Part shown: positions 44,933 through 55,509 of the stretch, piece by piece
How the letters are laid out: every line of letters begins with the position of its first letter
How positions within the stretch are numbered: position 1 is the first letter of the stretch
NCBI GenBank assembly: GCA_950022655.1
Contig: OX465587.1
Span: 31,809,716-31,873,715, forward strand
DNA length: 64,000 bases
Origin: Alentia gelatinosa
Lineage: Eukaryota > Annelida > Polychaeta > Phyllodocida > Polynoidae
Direction: 5' to 3'
Translations under genes and position numbers: made by a program
The notes under the pieces: model-generated
What the model saw: the letters and a program-made list of their open reading frames with translations, nothing else
The model's database searches: none
What the model was told of the DNA's origin: nothing

Positions 44933-45457
44933 GTAGGATTCACACGGTGGGATTCACATACCTCACAGGCCGTTTGTCTGAGACAAATCCTGTTGAGCTC
45001 TGGTACTGGAACACAATCTCCTCGTCTGAATGACAGGGTTCCATTTTGGTGAGACAAGTTTTCTTCCTTGCATTTGTCGGCGACAACCACCTCTAACAAG
45101 AAAAAGAATCTCATGAGATTTTGACTTAAAACAGGTTTAAAATTTAAGAGGCATTTTGGTGAGACAAATGTACTTCACACGTTCTCCCTCCCTCTGTGAG
45201 TCTCAGTGGTCCCAAATTACACCTATTCACATGGGGAAGTGCCCTGAGCCGGCAACTGTGTACCCTGTGTACCCTGTGTGGGGCTGTAGCAGTGAGACTA
45301 TGTCTTCCCATGTGAATTGAATCTACCATGTTACCCTGAGACTGTAGAAGACCCCAATCTGTGAAACTTTGTACCCAGCTGGAAATAGCCGAATGGGGCA
45401 AAGGTGTGAACTACTCCAGTCTCAGGTCCATTTGTCCCACCGTGTGAATCCCACTTA
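44933..45457. mobile_element. MITE family M4, longer copy
   Basis: It has the same left end (AGTAGGATTCACACGGTGGG, ACCTCACAGGCCG) and right end (CCACCGTGTGAATCCCACT). The flanking satellite reads ACAATTTTGTAA before and TAAGGTAGCG after, which suggests a TAA target duplication of PIF/Harbinger type. The inner part is longer than in copy 1 and repeats TTTTGGTGAGACAA. Confidence 0.78.
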
Positions 45458-45459
45458 AG

Positions 45460-45700
45460 GTAGCGTAGGTTGGGCCATGTCTGTTAATATGCTATATGTA
45501 AATGATAAGTAAATGTGGCTCTGACATGCTGTAGGGTTATATGACAAGTACCATGTCTGTTGCCATGCTGTATATAGCTCTGCAAGGTGGTACAGCTCGA
45601 ACCATGTCTGTTTACTTGCTGAATACAGCTCTATCAGGTACTGTGGTTCTGCCCATACCTGCTGACTAGCCGTATACGCCATTGTACTACACATTTTTCA
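45460..45700. repeat. 60-bp satellite, third block
   Basis: Decayed units: AGGTAGCGTAGGTTGGGCCA, TGTCTGTTAATATGCTATAT, CATGCTGTATATAGCTCTG. This is the continuation of the array displaced by the M4 element. Confidence 0.8.
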
Positions 45701-45829
45701 CGAGGACCCCTCTTAACCTACATAGACTACTAAAATGATACTATGAGGTACCGTCCCATTTACCTCATCAGGCCGTCAGTAAAGAATCCCTCCCTGTGCA
45801 GCGTAGCATGGAGAGACCGAGTTACACTA

Positions 45830-46126
45830 GGTGACTTGTGGTCGACACCCAAACACACCGCCGTGAAATTGACCTAGATGGGAGCTCGCATTGAGGTCGG
45901 CAGGAGTAGGAGGAGGAGGAGGAGGCACGGTATGGAGGGGGGGCTGCTTGGCTGGGCTGCCTGGCATCGCGTCTATGTCCACGGGAGAACAACCTAAACG
46001 CACGCACGACCAGAGTGTCGGCCGTCCGTCCACAGATCCACTACACATGCCGGGCGGAGAGTGTGAGGGCGGGGCTGCCCTCTGCGTGCCCTCGGACTGA
46101 GCCCACAGTGACGAGACAATTCTCAG
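45830..46126 (+). promoter_or_regulatory. GC-rich block with splice donor: possible first exon
   Basis: This is strikingly GC- and CpG-rich against AT-rich surroundings. It contains a GGGCGGGGC Sp1-like box near 46070 and ends TTCTCAG/GTGAGTGG, a strong donor, at 46126. The next convincing acceptor with a long open frame is at 61399. In that join the frame of the 61400 exon has a TGA just upstream (CAG TGA CGA GAC), so the exon would be 5' untranslated. The open frames at 46015-46353 and 46041-46337 reflect base composition. The link to the distant gene is inference. Confidence 0.35.
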
Positions 46127-46161
46127 GTGAGTGGCCGCCTGCCTGCCTGGAGGCCCCCGGG

Positions 46162-46182
46162 GGTGGTGGTGGTGGTGGTGGG
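46162..46182. repeat. (GGT)n microsatellite
   Basis: About seven GGT units lie shortly after the GC-rich block. Confidence 0.85.
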
Positions 46183-46384
46183 GATGAGACGGGCATGTCT
46201 GGTGGCTGGGTGTGGAGGTTTCCTTCCGAGAGCACCGTGCGTGTATGTGGATCTGTTCTTGTCGGATTCTTATCTATGATCTGTGTGAAGACTGACGGAC
46301 GTGTTATCCCATTGAAAAATATGGGTGAAATTGACATCTGTATCCAGTGTTAATTATCGTCTGCTCACTGTCAGTGTCAATGTC

Positions 46385-46750
46385 GTCTGCTTTAGGGTGA
46401 ATTATGTTTTGCCACAGTGAAAAATGGACAAATATGTGCTTAGGTTGAATCATGTTTTGTCACAGTGAAAAATGGACAAATATCTCCTAAGGGTGAATCA
46501 TGTTTTGTCACAGTGAAAAATGGACAAATATCTACATAGAGGAAATCAGGTTTTGTCACAGTGAAAAATGGACAAATGTCTGCTTAGGGTGAATCAGGTT
46601 TTGTCACAGCGAAAAATGGACCAATATCTGCTTAGGGTGAATCATGATTTATCACAGTGAAAATGGACAAATGTAGTCTGCTTACAATGATAATGTTTTG
46701 TCATGGTGAAAAATGGACAAATGCTGTTTCTTTACAGTAAATCAAATAGA
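46385..46750. repeat. 48-bp minisatellite
   Basis: About seven units of TTAGGGTGAATCATGTTTTG, TCACAGTGAAAAATGGACAA, ATATCTGC, diverging to the right. Confidence 0.92.
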
Positions 46751-47575
46751 CAAATAGTGTCTTCACATATGTATGTACAAATTATTTCCTTTGCCAAGTT
46801 AAAAATATTGACAGGTCCAGTGAAAAATGTCACCTCACTGTAAAAGGTCAAGTCAGCAGGTCATAAAAAAATGGTAATGGTGAAAATGTTGTCAGCTGAC
46901 AATAAAAAAGTGGCCAGTGACAAAAATCCTCAGGTGGTAGAAAAACAAGTTTTCAGGCCACAGTGAACAAATTTAACCAGGTCATAGAAAGAGTTCATTA
47001 GGTGAAAAATATCATGAGGTGTCAGTGAAAAATATGGTCAGTTGAGTTACAGTGTAAAAAGTAATCAGGGGACGGTAAAAAATTAACAGGTCATGGCAGA
47101 AGGTGTTCAGTCGATGTTCAGTGAAAAATGCAATATCCAGTTCAAAATATAAGTCCATTATAAACTGTCAACTTGTAGGGGACAGTGTTGTCAGGTCATA
47201 GAAAGATTCATGAGTTCATAATAAGAAATATCAGATGACGATGAAAAATGTCGTCTGGTGCTAGAGAAAAATGGCAGGTGCGCAAAGTGGAACATGTTAT
47301 CAGGTGACACTGAGACATTTTTTGTCAGGAAAAATTATTGTGTGCTGAACAGGAAAATTTTCAGGTGATGTGTAAAGTTGTTGCTAGACGTAGGTGAAAA
47401 ATGTCAGGTGAGGCCTAAAAATGTTGCTAAGTGAAGATGAAAAATGTCATGTGACAAAATGTTGTTAAGTGAAGATGAAAAATGTCATGTGACAATGATA
47501 AATGTCAGTTCACTGTATAAAGCCACGTCAGAGTGAAAGCATGTCAGGCCACACTGAAAAGTATTGTCAGGTCCT
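46751..47575. repeat. Degenerate CAGGTCACAGTGAAAAATG repeats
   Basis: Short blocks of the minisatellite core (GTCAGGTGAC, AGTGAAAAATG, AAATGTCAGGTGA) recur irregularly every 25-60 bp. This looks like an old, decayed extension of the array. One exact local duplicate is GTTGCTAAGTGAAGATG at about 47422 against 47461. Confidence 0.7.
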
Positions 47576-47837
47576 GAAATCATTGGAAATATTGGCAATC
47601 TTTTATTTTATGTAAAGATAACCTCTGGTCTCAAATATATATGACAGTCATCGTAGGTTGAAACCTAAAGTTACCGTCTACCGTAAATACAAATATACAC
47701 TTTCTTTAGTGCTTGGATACCACATATAATATCTAAAAAAAGAAAAAGCTCTTTCGCTGTCCTTATTACCAACTAGAGCATTTTATATCATAAAAAGTTC
47801 AACATCAGACATTAGATATCATAGAGTTAAGCTATGA

Positions 47838-48117
47838 AAGTTTACGGTCAGAGCTCATATCTCATCAGGTTTGAATAGCATAGTAATTCACAAGGCAAAG
47901 CCACGTAAATTACGTAGCGATTCAAAGGAGATGGGATCGAGCTCTGACCGTAAACTTGAGTAGGTTTCTGAATTTGTCTCACCCCTCACATTGACTAATT
48001 GGCTAACATAATATAATTGGCTAGTATAATCTCCATTGAGTACTTTGTCTACATACTCCATGAGTTCCGAATGTAAAGACTATGGGGGAAAATATCAGGG
48101 GTGATATAAGGCATATA
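47838..48117 (+). mobile_element. Hairpin element, distinct subfamily
   Basis: The arms AAGTTTACGGTCAGAGCTC (47847) and GAGCTCTGACCGTAAACTT (47939-47957) enclose a second inner stem. The body then runs from TTGTCTCACCCCTCAC to AGGGGTGATATAAGG. Near the distal end it has ATGTAAAGACTATGG, as in the copy at 51288. Confidence 0.72.
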
Positions 48118-49529
48118 TATTTGATTAATTATCTATCTCTAGGTTTTGGTATGACTCCTATACCTCCTCACCACGTGTTTTGTATGTGTCTGAACCTGTG
48201 CATTATCGTCCCGTTGCTAATATAAAAATGGCATCCACTCTTGTCAATGTAGATCTGGGTCATTCAAAAAAAGCTCATTACCTGTACTATGATAATTCAG
48301 ATATGTATTTATCGTGTGCACTGGTGTTTAAAGGAAAATATAGGGAATAAAGGAAAAGCACTATCATTATGTATTTATTGCTATATTTACATCCAGGAAT
48401 TAATAGTGGTGTTTGCTGCGACCACAGTTCATATATCCGAGAGTTAAACTTCCTTTATAATTGTTTTTAGGTTATTTTTCTTCTCCAGTTTGTAAATTGA
48501 GAACTCAACCTATTTATGCATCCCAGACCTGAAACCCGACCCTATATCTATACTTCCAGATCTCCTGACCACCTCGCTTCCTCAGTATATAAATATATTA
48601 TGAGAGAGTATAGGCTCTTGGGCAGATAGCGATCCAGTCATAGGGGCAGCCATTTACCTCATATGCCAAACCAAACACAAGATGGCGGTTAGGGTTTATA
48701 TATTGATTATAATAGACTCTGAAAATCAACTTTGAACCCTGACTGATACTGTCACCCCCACGGTTCGCCCTGGAATTAGTGCACACTCCTGGCAGATCCT
48801 TACTGCTACTTGCTGCCTAAGTGGCAGAAAGGATCTGCTTGGAGACTGGACATTCCTGTGAACCCTTTAGCGGATTACCAAGGAACTGAGATACAGTCTC
48901 TGTCTTATAGGGTATTCTAATATGGTTGCTGTTCTATCACTAATACAATGAAAGTATAGTGTCTTTTTTTATTCTAATATCTGATAAAAAGCATGGTGAT
49001 AAATTTATACCCATTCGAGTAGTATTCACATTGGGTACGATGACATCACAAAACATTAAGCAATCAGAGTGTACGAAAGTAGGTCATAATCAGGTTTTTT
49101 TCAAGTTATAAAACTATTAACAACAGAACAGTGGAAAACACCAAAGTTATATCTTTTACCTAAAATATACAAACTACAATGTCCGCCCACCCCTGGGCCC
49201 CCCATAGCCTTCGCCAACGGCTGTGTCACAAGAAGATTATCAGCATTTCTAGATATTATCTTGAGACCCTTTTTTTATTTATCAATACACGCAGTTCTAC
49301 CATGGACCTTTGTACCGAAAACAAATCTTACCGTAAAGATACCAACCATTTCTTGAATTACGGTTATTGGTATAACCCCTTTTGTTAAGAAGTACCCAAT
49401 AAGATCGACATAATCTGATGACTAGTAGTATACTTGATAATGCCTACTATACTTTGCTATGTGCCTCTACCAAAGCTAACCTAAGAAATATACATACAAT
49501 ATTTACTGTATGATATGTACACATCCTAT
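48118..49529. other. No gene seen
   Basis: Short frames only (48598-48786 -, 49179-49388 +), with no domains. No repeat I can assign. Confidence 0.35.
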
Positions 49530-49866
49530 ACTTTACTATATACCCATGCCGTATATACTCTAAATATGCACTGTTTTGCTATATAACGTAAAAAATACTG
49601 TACGGACCACTGGTCCGTACACTATTATACGGACTACCTATCCATACTCGTTTATTAAAATATTGATTGTTAAGCCAAATGAATTTTTTTTTTAATTTCG
49701 GGTATATAGTCAATATAGAACGACCTACCATGCCTGTACAAGCCACAAAACCTGATGATAATTCAGGGTTTGTACGGAACTCGGCATAAACGCCTCGTTC
49801 CATACGAACCGTGAATTATCATCTCGTTTTGTAGCTTGTACAGCATGGTCAGGACGTTCTATATAA
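49530..49866 (-). mobile_element. Hairpin element, family H2, copy 2
   Basis: This is the reverse-strand relative of 2337-2660. The distal end ACTTTACTATATACCCATGCC is at 49530, with the inner palindrome GTACGGACCACTGGTCCGTAC near 49601-49621. The body edge GGGTATATAGTC is at 49700, and the hairpin at about 49723-49858 ends in AGCATGGTCAGGACGTTCTA. Confidence 0.78.
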
Positions 49867-50319
49867 TTACTGTCAAAAAGCATGGTTCATCTAACAGCCA
49901 AAGAAAACCAGCAATATGCTGATGGCTGTTCCTTTATTGGAACAACAATACGTTTGCAACCTGAATTTTGAAAACTGTCAACTTGAAAATGAACAAATAA
50001 AGATCTCTGAGAAAAAAAAGAAAAAAACGATTAACAGAAATGGATGACATCAACTTACAGGACACTCACCTGTGCACTCAAGATGTGAGCATACTCTATA
50101 CAAATATTACCAACGAGGTAAGCCATAGAACAGTAGGCAGATGGTTGCAAAAACTTCGTCCAACCAGGTTAAGAAAGAGGTTAGAACCGAATTACATTGT
50201 TTAAAAGTGGTTTTAGAATACAAGAACTTTGATATCAATGGAAATTATTTCTTATGAGTAGGAGGCACTGTGATAGGCACAAGAGTAGCCCCTACTTTTC
50301 CCAACCTCTTCATGGCAGA

Positions 50320-50720
50320 GGTCTGCTGGGGTGGACAGCAATTACCAATCTGTTTACCCTCTTGGTCGCCTCGCCTCCTCGTGGTGCAGACTGGATATGC
50401 TTGCACGCAATCATAACTAAAGCAACCACGGTGGGTGGGGAGCTAGCTCAGTGGTAAAGAGCACGGGACTTTGTTGATTCGGGTCCCACTGCAGCCACTT
50501 TTCTCCTTCACCCCAGCAGTGGTAGATTCACTGCTATATCAAAGGCCAAATCTTCTCATACCATGTCTATGTGGTGTGGGAAGGAAAAGAACTCTCTCCT
50601 CTGTAAATGTGTAGGGGTGAGATTTCTACCCACATTCATCTCATAGTTTCGGTCAAAAACCAAAGTAAGTCTAATTGAACAAATTGGACGTTAAATTACC
50701 CGAACAAACAAACAAACAAC
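50320..50720 (+). repeat. SINE copy 6, full length, 10-bp TSD
   Basis: The target TCATGGCAGA is at 50310-50319 and 50721-50730. This is the best-preserved member: head type 1 (GGTCTGCTGGGGTGGACAGC), A box TAGCTCAGTGG near 50445, B box GATTCGGGTCCC near 50477, and body. The LINE A tail follows (AAAGTAAGTCTAATTGAAC, then TTGGACGTTAAATTACCC and CAAACAAACAAAC). Confidence 0.96.
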
Positions 50721-50779
50721 TCATGGCAGATTTTGATGAGTGCTTTGTGTACACTTACCCCATCAAACTCCTTATCTGG

Positions 50780-50903
50780 TGTGGGAATTCCTTCGTGTGG
50801 AAAAATCGGGGCCCCGATTTTTCGTAAATCGGGTACCGATTTCACCGAAAAAAAAATTTCACTCGTGGTCGCCAAACTCGAGCTACCTCTACGTCTCATA
50901 CCA
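50780..50903. mobile_element. 124-bp insertion with 15-bp target duplication
   Basis: AAACTCCTTATCTGG occurs at 50765-50779 and 50904-50918, splitting the Penelope motif. The 124 bp between contain a perfect 22-bp palindrome at 50801-50822 centred on GGGGCCCC, and a second near-palindrome AAATCGGGTACCGATTT. No family is recognised. Confidence 0.75.
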
Positions 50904-51045
50904 AAACTCCTTATCTGGGTAAGACTTATTGATGACATACTCCTCATTTGGGATAGGAGCAGCTGTGGATTTTTATTGAATCTCCAACTTCGACTCCAAC
51001 ATTGCACAAAAGTTTTTTTTGTTCCGTATCTCTCACCTAGGTGAG

Positions 51046-51287
51046 TTATAATGATACATCAAATGGCAACATGGTGCATCGAGATCATCGTACATCATTC
51101 CATAAGGAAAAGACAAGGAGAAAAAAAAAATCTGGATCTATAAATTACAGACTCAGATACCGTTTGGTCTCAAACCATCTATTAAATCGGGACCAAATAT
51201 GTTAGACCAAGAAGCCTATCCAAAGGGAGATACTCTTCTGCCTCCAGTTCTTTCCATTCTCTCAAGCTACTATCGTAAAACTGGATG
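51046..51287. other. No gene seen
   Basis: This short spacer includes an A-rich run near 51120. Confidence 0.35.
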
Positions 51288-51575
51288 AGTTTTATTCTTG
51301 GCCACTGTATGCCACAACTGGAGTTTGGCATAGTGACTTCATGAGGTGAAGCCGAGTGAAGTCCAGAGCCAAAACTCTAGGAGTGGAATGCGGTGGCCAA
51401 GATTAAAACAAATCAGGTTTTAATTATATCCTACCCCATCTCCTCGATTTTGGAATATTATCTGATAACAATTCTGTATTCCAATAGTGGCATATAAAAC
51501 TCTGTATGCCAGTCAGTGTGGCATACGGAAACTCAATGTAAAGCTTATGGGAATTTATATTAGGGGTAGGATAAA
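51288..51575 (+). mobile_element. Hairpin element, family H3, copy 1
   Basis: The hairpin at 51288-51408 (TTTTATTCTTGGCCACTG against CGGTGGCCAAGATTAAAA) is followed by a body bounded by TTATATCCTACCCCAT and TTAGGGGTAGGATAAA. It has ATGTAAAGCTTATGG near the distal end. Confidence 0.8.
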
Positions 51576-51719
51576 GATCCCTCTCCTCGCCTCTCTTCAA
51601 CATTTACCACAGCTCGGGCCATGATGGTGAACACACCTCATGTAGGTTTAACTTTCTAGTCCATTCAAACAACAAATACATAGCTGATACAATCAATTAT
51701 CAAGAGATGTCACAAGTTT

Positions 51720-51976
51720 GAGTCAGTTTATTTATGCCACACATTTTGTTGGCTCCATAATTTCACGAGTCGAAGACGAGTGACATTACGGAGCCAACAA
51801 AATAAGTGGCATGAATAAGCTCAAACTCAAACGAGATTTTATCCTACCCCGTTTCCATATTTTTTCAGTATCAGAAAGTAGTGGCATAAACTACACTTTA
51901 TGTCACACCCGTGAAATAAACATCCCAAAGTCCCATGTTAAGCCTATGGCGTTTTTTTTATTAGGGGTAGGATAAA
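51720..51976 (+). mobile_element. Hairpin element, family H3, copy 2
   Basis: Its hairpin (TTTATTTATGCCAC against GTGGCATGAATAA; ATTTTGTTGGCTCC against GGAGCCAACAAAAT) is unrelated in sequence to copy 1. The body ends are nearly identical (TTTTATCCTACCCCG and TTAGGGGTAGGATAAA), with CCCATGTTAAGCCTATGG near the distal end. This shows that the hairpin sequence can change while the ends stay. Confidence 0.8.
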
Positions 51977-53140
51977 TACATGGTATATGGTATCAATCAA
52001 AACAAAACCAGATATTTTTTCTCCTCTGGAGACCATCTCTCCCACACCCTCAAGGGGGAGTGGAGCAAAATATTAGTCAGTGTGTCAAGAAATCTTCTCC
52101 ACAAAACCAGGCATTGTATTCACAAAATTTATTATTACTCTCAATAACAACTGTTTATTGAAAACAAGAAACAAAACTTGCACTGATAAGCAGATTTTGC
52201 ATAATATATTATGGTTGATCACCTAAACTAGACACTGTCCAGAACCTTCTTAGCCCCTAAGATGCCTGATGATTCTGATTTGGATGAAACTTTTAGTTTA
52301 AGCCCCTAGAAAATACTATATCATACAACCCATATCTAGAGATTGAATATGGTACAGTAATCACACTCTCTCACCAAACGAAACTTCTATTTTTAGGATG
52401 TGGATTCAAGTACGAGCGGTTTCCACGGCTTCCCCAACATTGATCATTTTTCACAATAGTTGTTACAAATATATCAAGGCAACTGGTTGATATCAGATCA
52501 AATTCTGAGCATATTCAATGTAGCGTCGGGCACAGTGGAAGTGTTTTTGCCTCCTTCTCTAATTTCTTTAAAAAACTGTTATTAAGTTAGCTGTAAATAC
52601 TGTGCCACGGGCTTGACACAGTATTCATTGATGATCTCGGAAATGAACTAGCTAATCTGTGGCAGGATTTACACTCTCTGCCAAGATGGCGGTTCTAGCT
52701 ATCGCATCACTCACTATGATGGCACGATATCTTTTCATTACTCATGTTCTTTATTGGTGAGACAAAAACTGAACAACACTCGAGGAGGTAGAAAGTTTAC
52801 ATATGCCACTCGTTTTTGTAGTGTCTTTTTTTGTTTCAAGGAGAGTTTACTATCAGTAAAAGATCCTGTGGTATACATCTAAATTTCGATTTATTTTCTG
52901 TGATATAAGTTGACTTTAAGCATTTTATTTCTTAATTCTTTACAGTGGATATTGTTTACCTAGATGTTCCCCCCTAGTCCTTTATATGATTTTTTTTATA
53001 TACATGATTAAACAATAATAGACTTACATATCTTGTCAAGGACATCAGTAATGTCCTAGTAATTTTACTTATAAGTAAATAATTCATCATGGACTTAGTA
53101 TACAGGACACAAAGAGGACAAAGGTACTTATAACAGACCT
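51977..53140. other. No gene seen
   Basis: AT-rich, with no recognisable frames or repeats. Confidence 0.35.
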
Positions 53141-55046
53141 AATGTATTTGTCTCCTGTGTAAGAGCCGAATTACCAATATAGTTTGAAATGCTGAGCTCA
53201 AAGAAATTCTGTAAACAAGGATGTGGTTGGAAATTATGAGGAGCCCTTCTGGATATTCTTCTACTGTGCGATATTTTGTCATATTTTACTCATTCTGTCC
53301 CATGCACTGCACGGAACCTCCCACTTTACATATGTATGCGAAACGCGTATATAGGTACGATTTTGCGTATACAAGGTCGTCCTATTACCCGTGTGTATAC
53401 GCCTCATCTGTAGGCGTATATAAGCGTCCATGTTGCGGTCATATATACGCCTGATTCTGTTGTATTCATGCCACTATCACATAGTTCCAATCTCTGCCAC
53501 TTGGGGATACCACTGGTAACATATATTTTATTTGCTATTAACCATCCAAGTCTGTATTATATGAAAAATGCAATCTTATAATACCAAGTTATTTTATAAA
53601 ACCTTTACAAAACCTGCTTAAGTATAAATTGATTAATTACAAATAATAAACCCTGCATTATAATATATTTTTACCGTTTTTCTAATAGATTTTACCTTGA
53701 AGACACCAGTCTTGTGTAGGGTTCAGTGTATTCCCATATATAAGCCTATAAAAAGTTTTGATTAGATACATAGAGAGCACAGAGAGCACCTGCCGAGCCA
53801 TGGGGGAGCCATGTGGGACAGGGCTTCTCTGAGAGTGGCGGGAGGTAGCAGGGGGGCAGTGGGGGGAGGCGGCCGCATTCACACTCGGGTGGCGGGAAGT
53901 GGTGGGAGTTGGCGGGAGGTGGTGGGAGGCGAGGGGGGGGGGGAAGGGTAGGTGATCGCATTCACAATGTGTAGGGAGAAGGCTTCAGTGTTGGTGCTTT
54001 ACACAAATACGCCTGGCGTATATATATCGCGCAGAGGATATTTCCACTCACATACGCTTGATGTGAAATACAGCCAAGACACGTGCATATGGCCACTCAA
54101 AAAAAAACTTGTTTCTCATCACCACTCGCATCAGAAAAAAACATTTTAGAAGATTTTTTTTTTTTTTTTTTTTTTAAATAGATGAACCTTGATAGAAATT
54201 ATGAAAGGTATGTGTATTTAGTATCAAATTGAAGCTCCTGATGCCAGGGATGCATTGAATGTATAGCAAGTAAAAATCTGGAAACCCCGCGTAAGCAGAC
54301 ACCCCGGTAAGCAGCCACTTCGGCCCAGATTGGAGGGTGTCCGCTTATGCGGAGTTTTACTGTATGTCTGCCATCTTTGATATAGCAAAAAAAAAAAAAA
54401 AAAGCACCCTTGTCATATTTTTCATGGCTTAGTGATGAGAAACAAGTTGTTTTTTTAGTGGCCTATTTAAAAGAAAACAGTCTAGTATACGCCTCATACG
54501 CTTGCGTGAAATATGGACGTATAAATATATATCAAAACATGTCAATATACGGCCGATACATGCATTCACGTGATGGCGTAAATAGGAATAAAGTGGTTAG
54601 TTTCGTGCAGTGATGGAATCACTTTTTCAACAAAATCAATCCTGCGAAATCATATCATTCAAGAAATGAATTTTGTGAACGAAATCCATTGATGAAATAG
54701 ATGTTTTTCACGAAATGGATTTCACAAAATTCATTTTGTGATTTCATTTCATTGACAAAATGCATTGTGTGAATTCATGCTGTGAATTCATGCTGTCTAT
54801 TTCGTAAATTGATTCCGTGACTTGTATTATTTCGTGAAAAGTTATTTCATATGGTAATATCATTTTGCAGCATTGATTTTGAGGAAAAAGTTATTCCGTT
54901 GGACGGATTGAGTAGAATATGAAGAAATATCGACGGTAGGAGAATGTCCAGAAGGGCCCCCCATAATTTCCAACCAAATCGTTGTTAATACTTTGAGCTC
55001 AGCATCACCAACTATATTGGTCATTCAGCTCTTACACAGGAGACAA
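53141..55046. mobile_element. Long-TIR element, about 1.9 kb, no transposase
   Basis: About 165 bp at 53141-53305 (TTTGTCTCCTGTGTAAGAGC ... GGTTGGAAATTATG ... GGAGCCCTTCTGGA) recurs inverted at about 54880-55046. The interior has no coding frame. It contains clustered GTATACGCC/GGCGTATA words (53340-53455, 54010-54060, 54480-54590), a G-rich block and a stretch of TTTCGTGAAAT-like quasi-palindromes (54630-54850). Confidence 0.8.
53815..53945. repeat. G-rich GGCGGGAGG repeats
   Basis: Repeated GGTGGCGGGAGG-like words end in 11 consecutive G at 53933-53943. Several runs of three or more G at short spacing could form G-quadruplexes. The overlapping frames are products of composition. Confidence 0.75.
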
Positions 55047-55509
55047 ATGCATTACATGTAAAGATAGGCCCCCATAAGAATGGCCTCATGAGTGACCTAC
55101 ATCCACAAGGGTTTAATTCCACCAACTTCCTCGTATTTCTATATCTCTGTTTTCTTGACATGACCTCCATCACCGACTAGAGGAACATTTGATAGAAAGG
55201 GACTGATACTGGGAATAGGACCTGGATGTGATTTTGTCTCGGAGTACATTGCAAACAATCTGAGGTTATTGGCGTCGTAATAAAGGAGTCTTTGGTGGGT
55301 GGTACTTTTTTATCTTTATGCGCGGAGAATCATGAAGGAGAGATCTTGTTGTGAAGTTCTGGGGCCTGTTTAATAATCTAGGATTGTACATGTAGACCCT
55401 ATTCTATATGCCAAAGTGACCCAGGGGCAATGTAGGTCAACCTTATTCAACACTTATGGATGACCTTATTGACGGCTTAGCCTGCTTTTAAATGATAACC
55501 CTTGTAATA
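55047..55509. other. No gene seen
   Basis: Nothing recognised between the long-TIR element and the next MITE. Confidence 0.35.

Larger units (their letters stand above)
50040..51045 (+). pseudogene. Penelope-like element RT remnant, twice interrupted
   Basis: It reads GTVIGTRVAPTFPNLFMA before the SINE. After it, DFDECFVYTYPIKLLIW appears, and past a second insertion WVRLIDDILLIWDRS, which carries the RT catalytic D-D pair. This arrangement (GT-MGT--AP-YANLFM, then KPL-W-RFIDDIF-IW) is typical of Penelope-like RTs. Upstream frames near 50110-50250 are too decayed to read well. No GIY-YIG endonuclease is seen. Confidence 0.8.

Noticed and set aside
46015..46353. Overlapping frames of about 100 codons in the GC-rich block
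   Set aside because: GC-rich DNA has few stops. Frames exist on both strands, none has a domain, and they run through the likely splice donor at 46126.
49400..49440. Hammerhead ribozyme core (CTGATGA word), as known in Penelope elements
   Set aside because: No GAAA box or pairing stems at the required spacing. The same applies to CTGATGA near 7201 and 49752.
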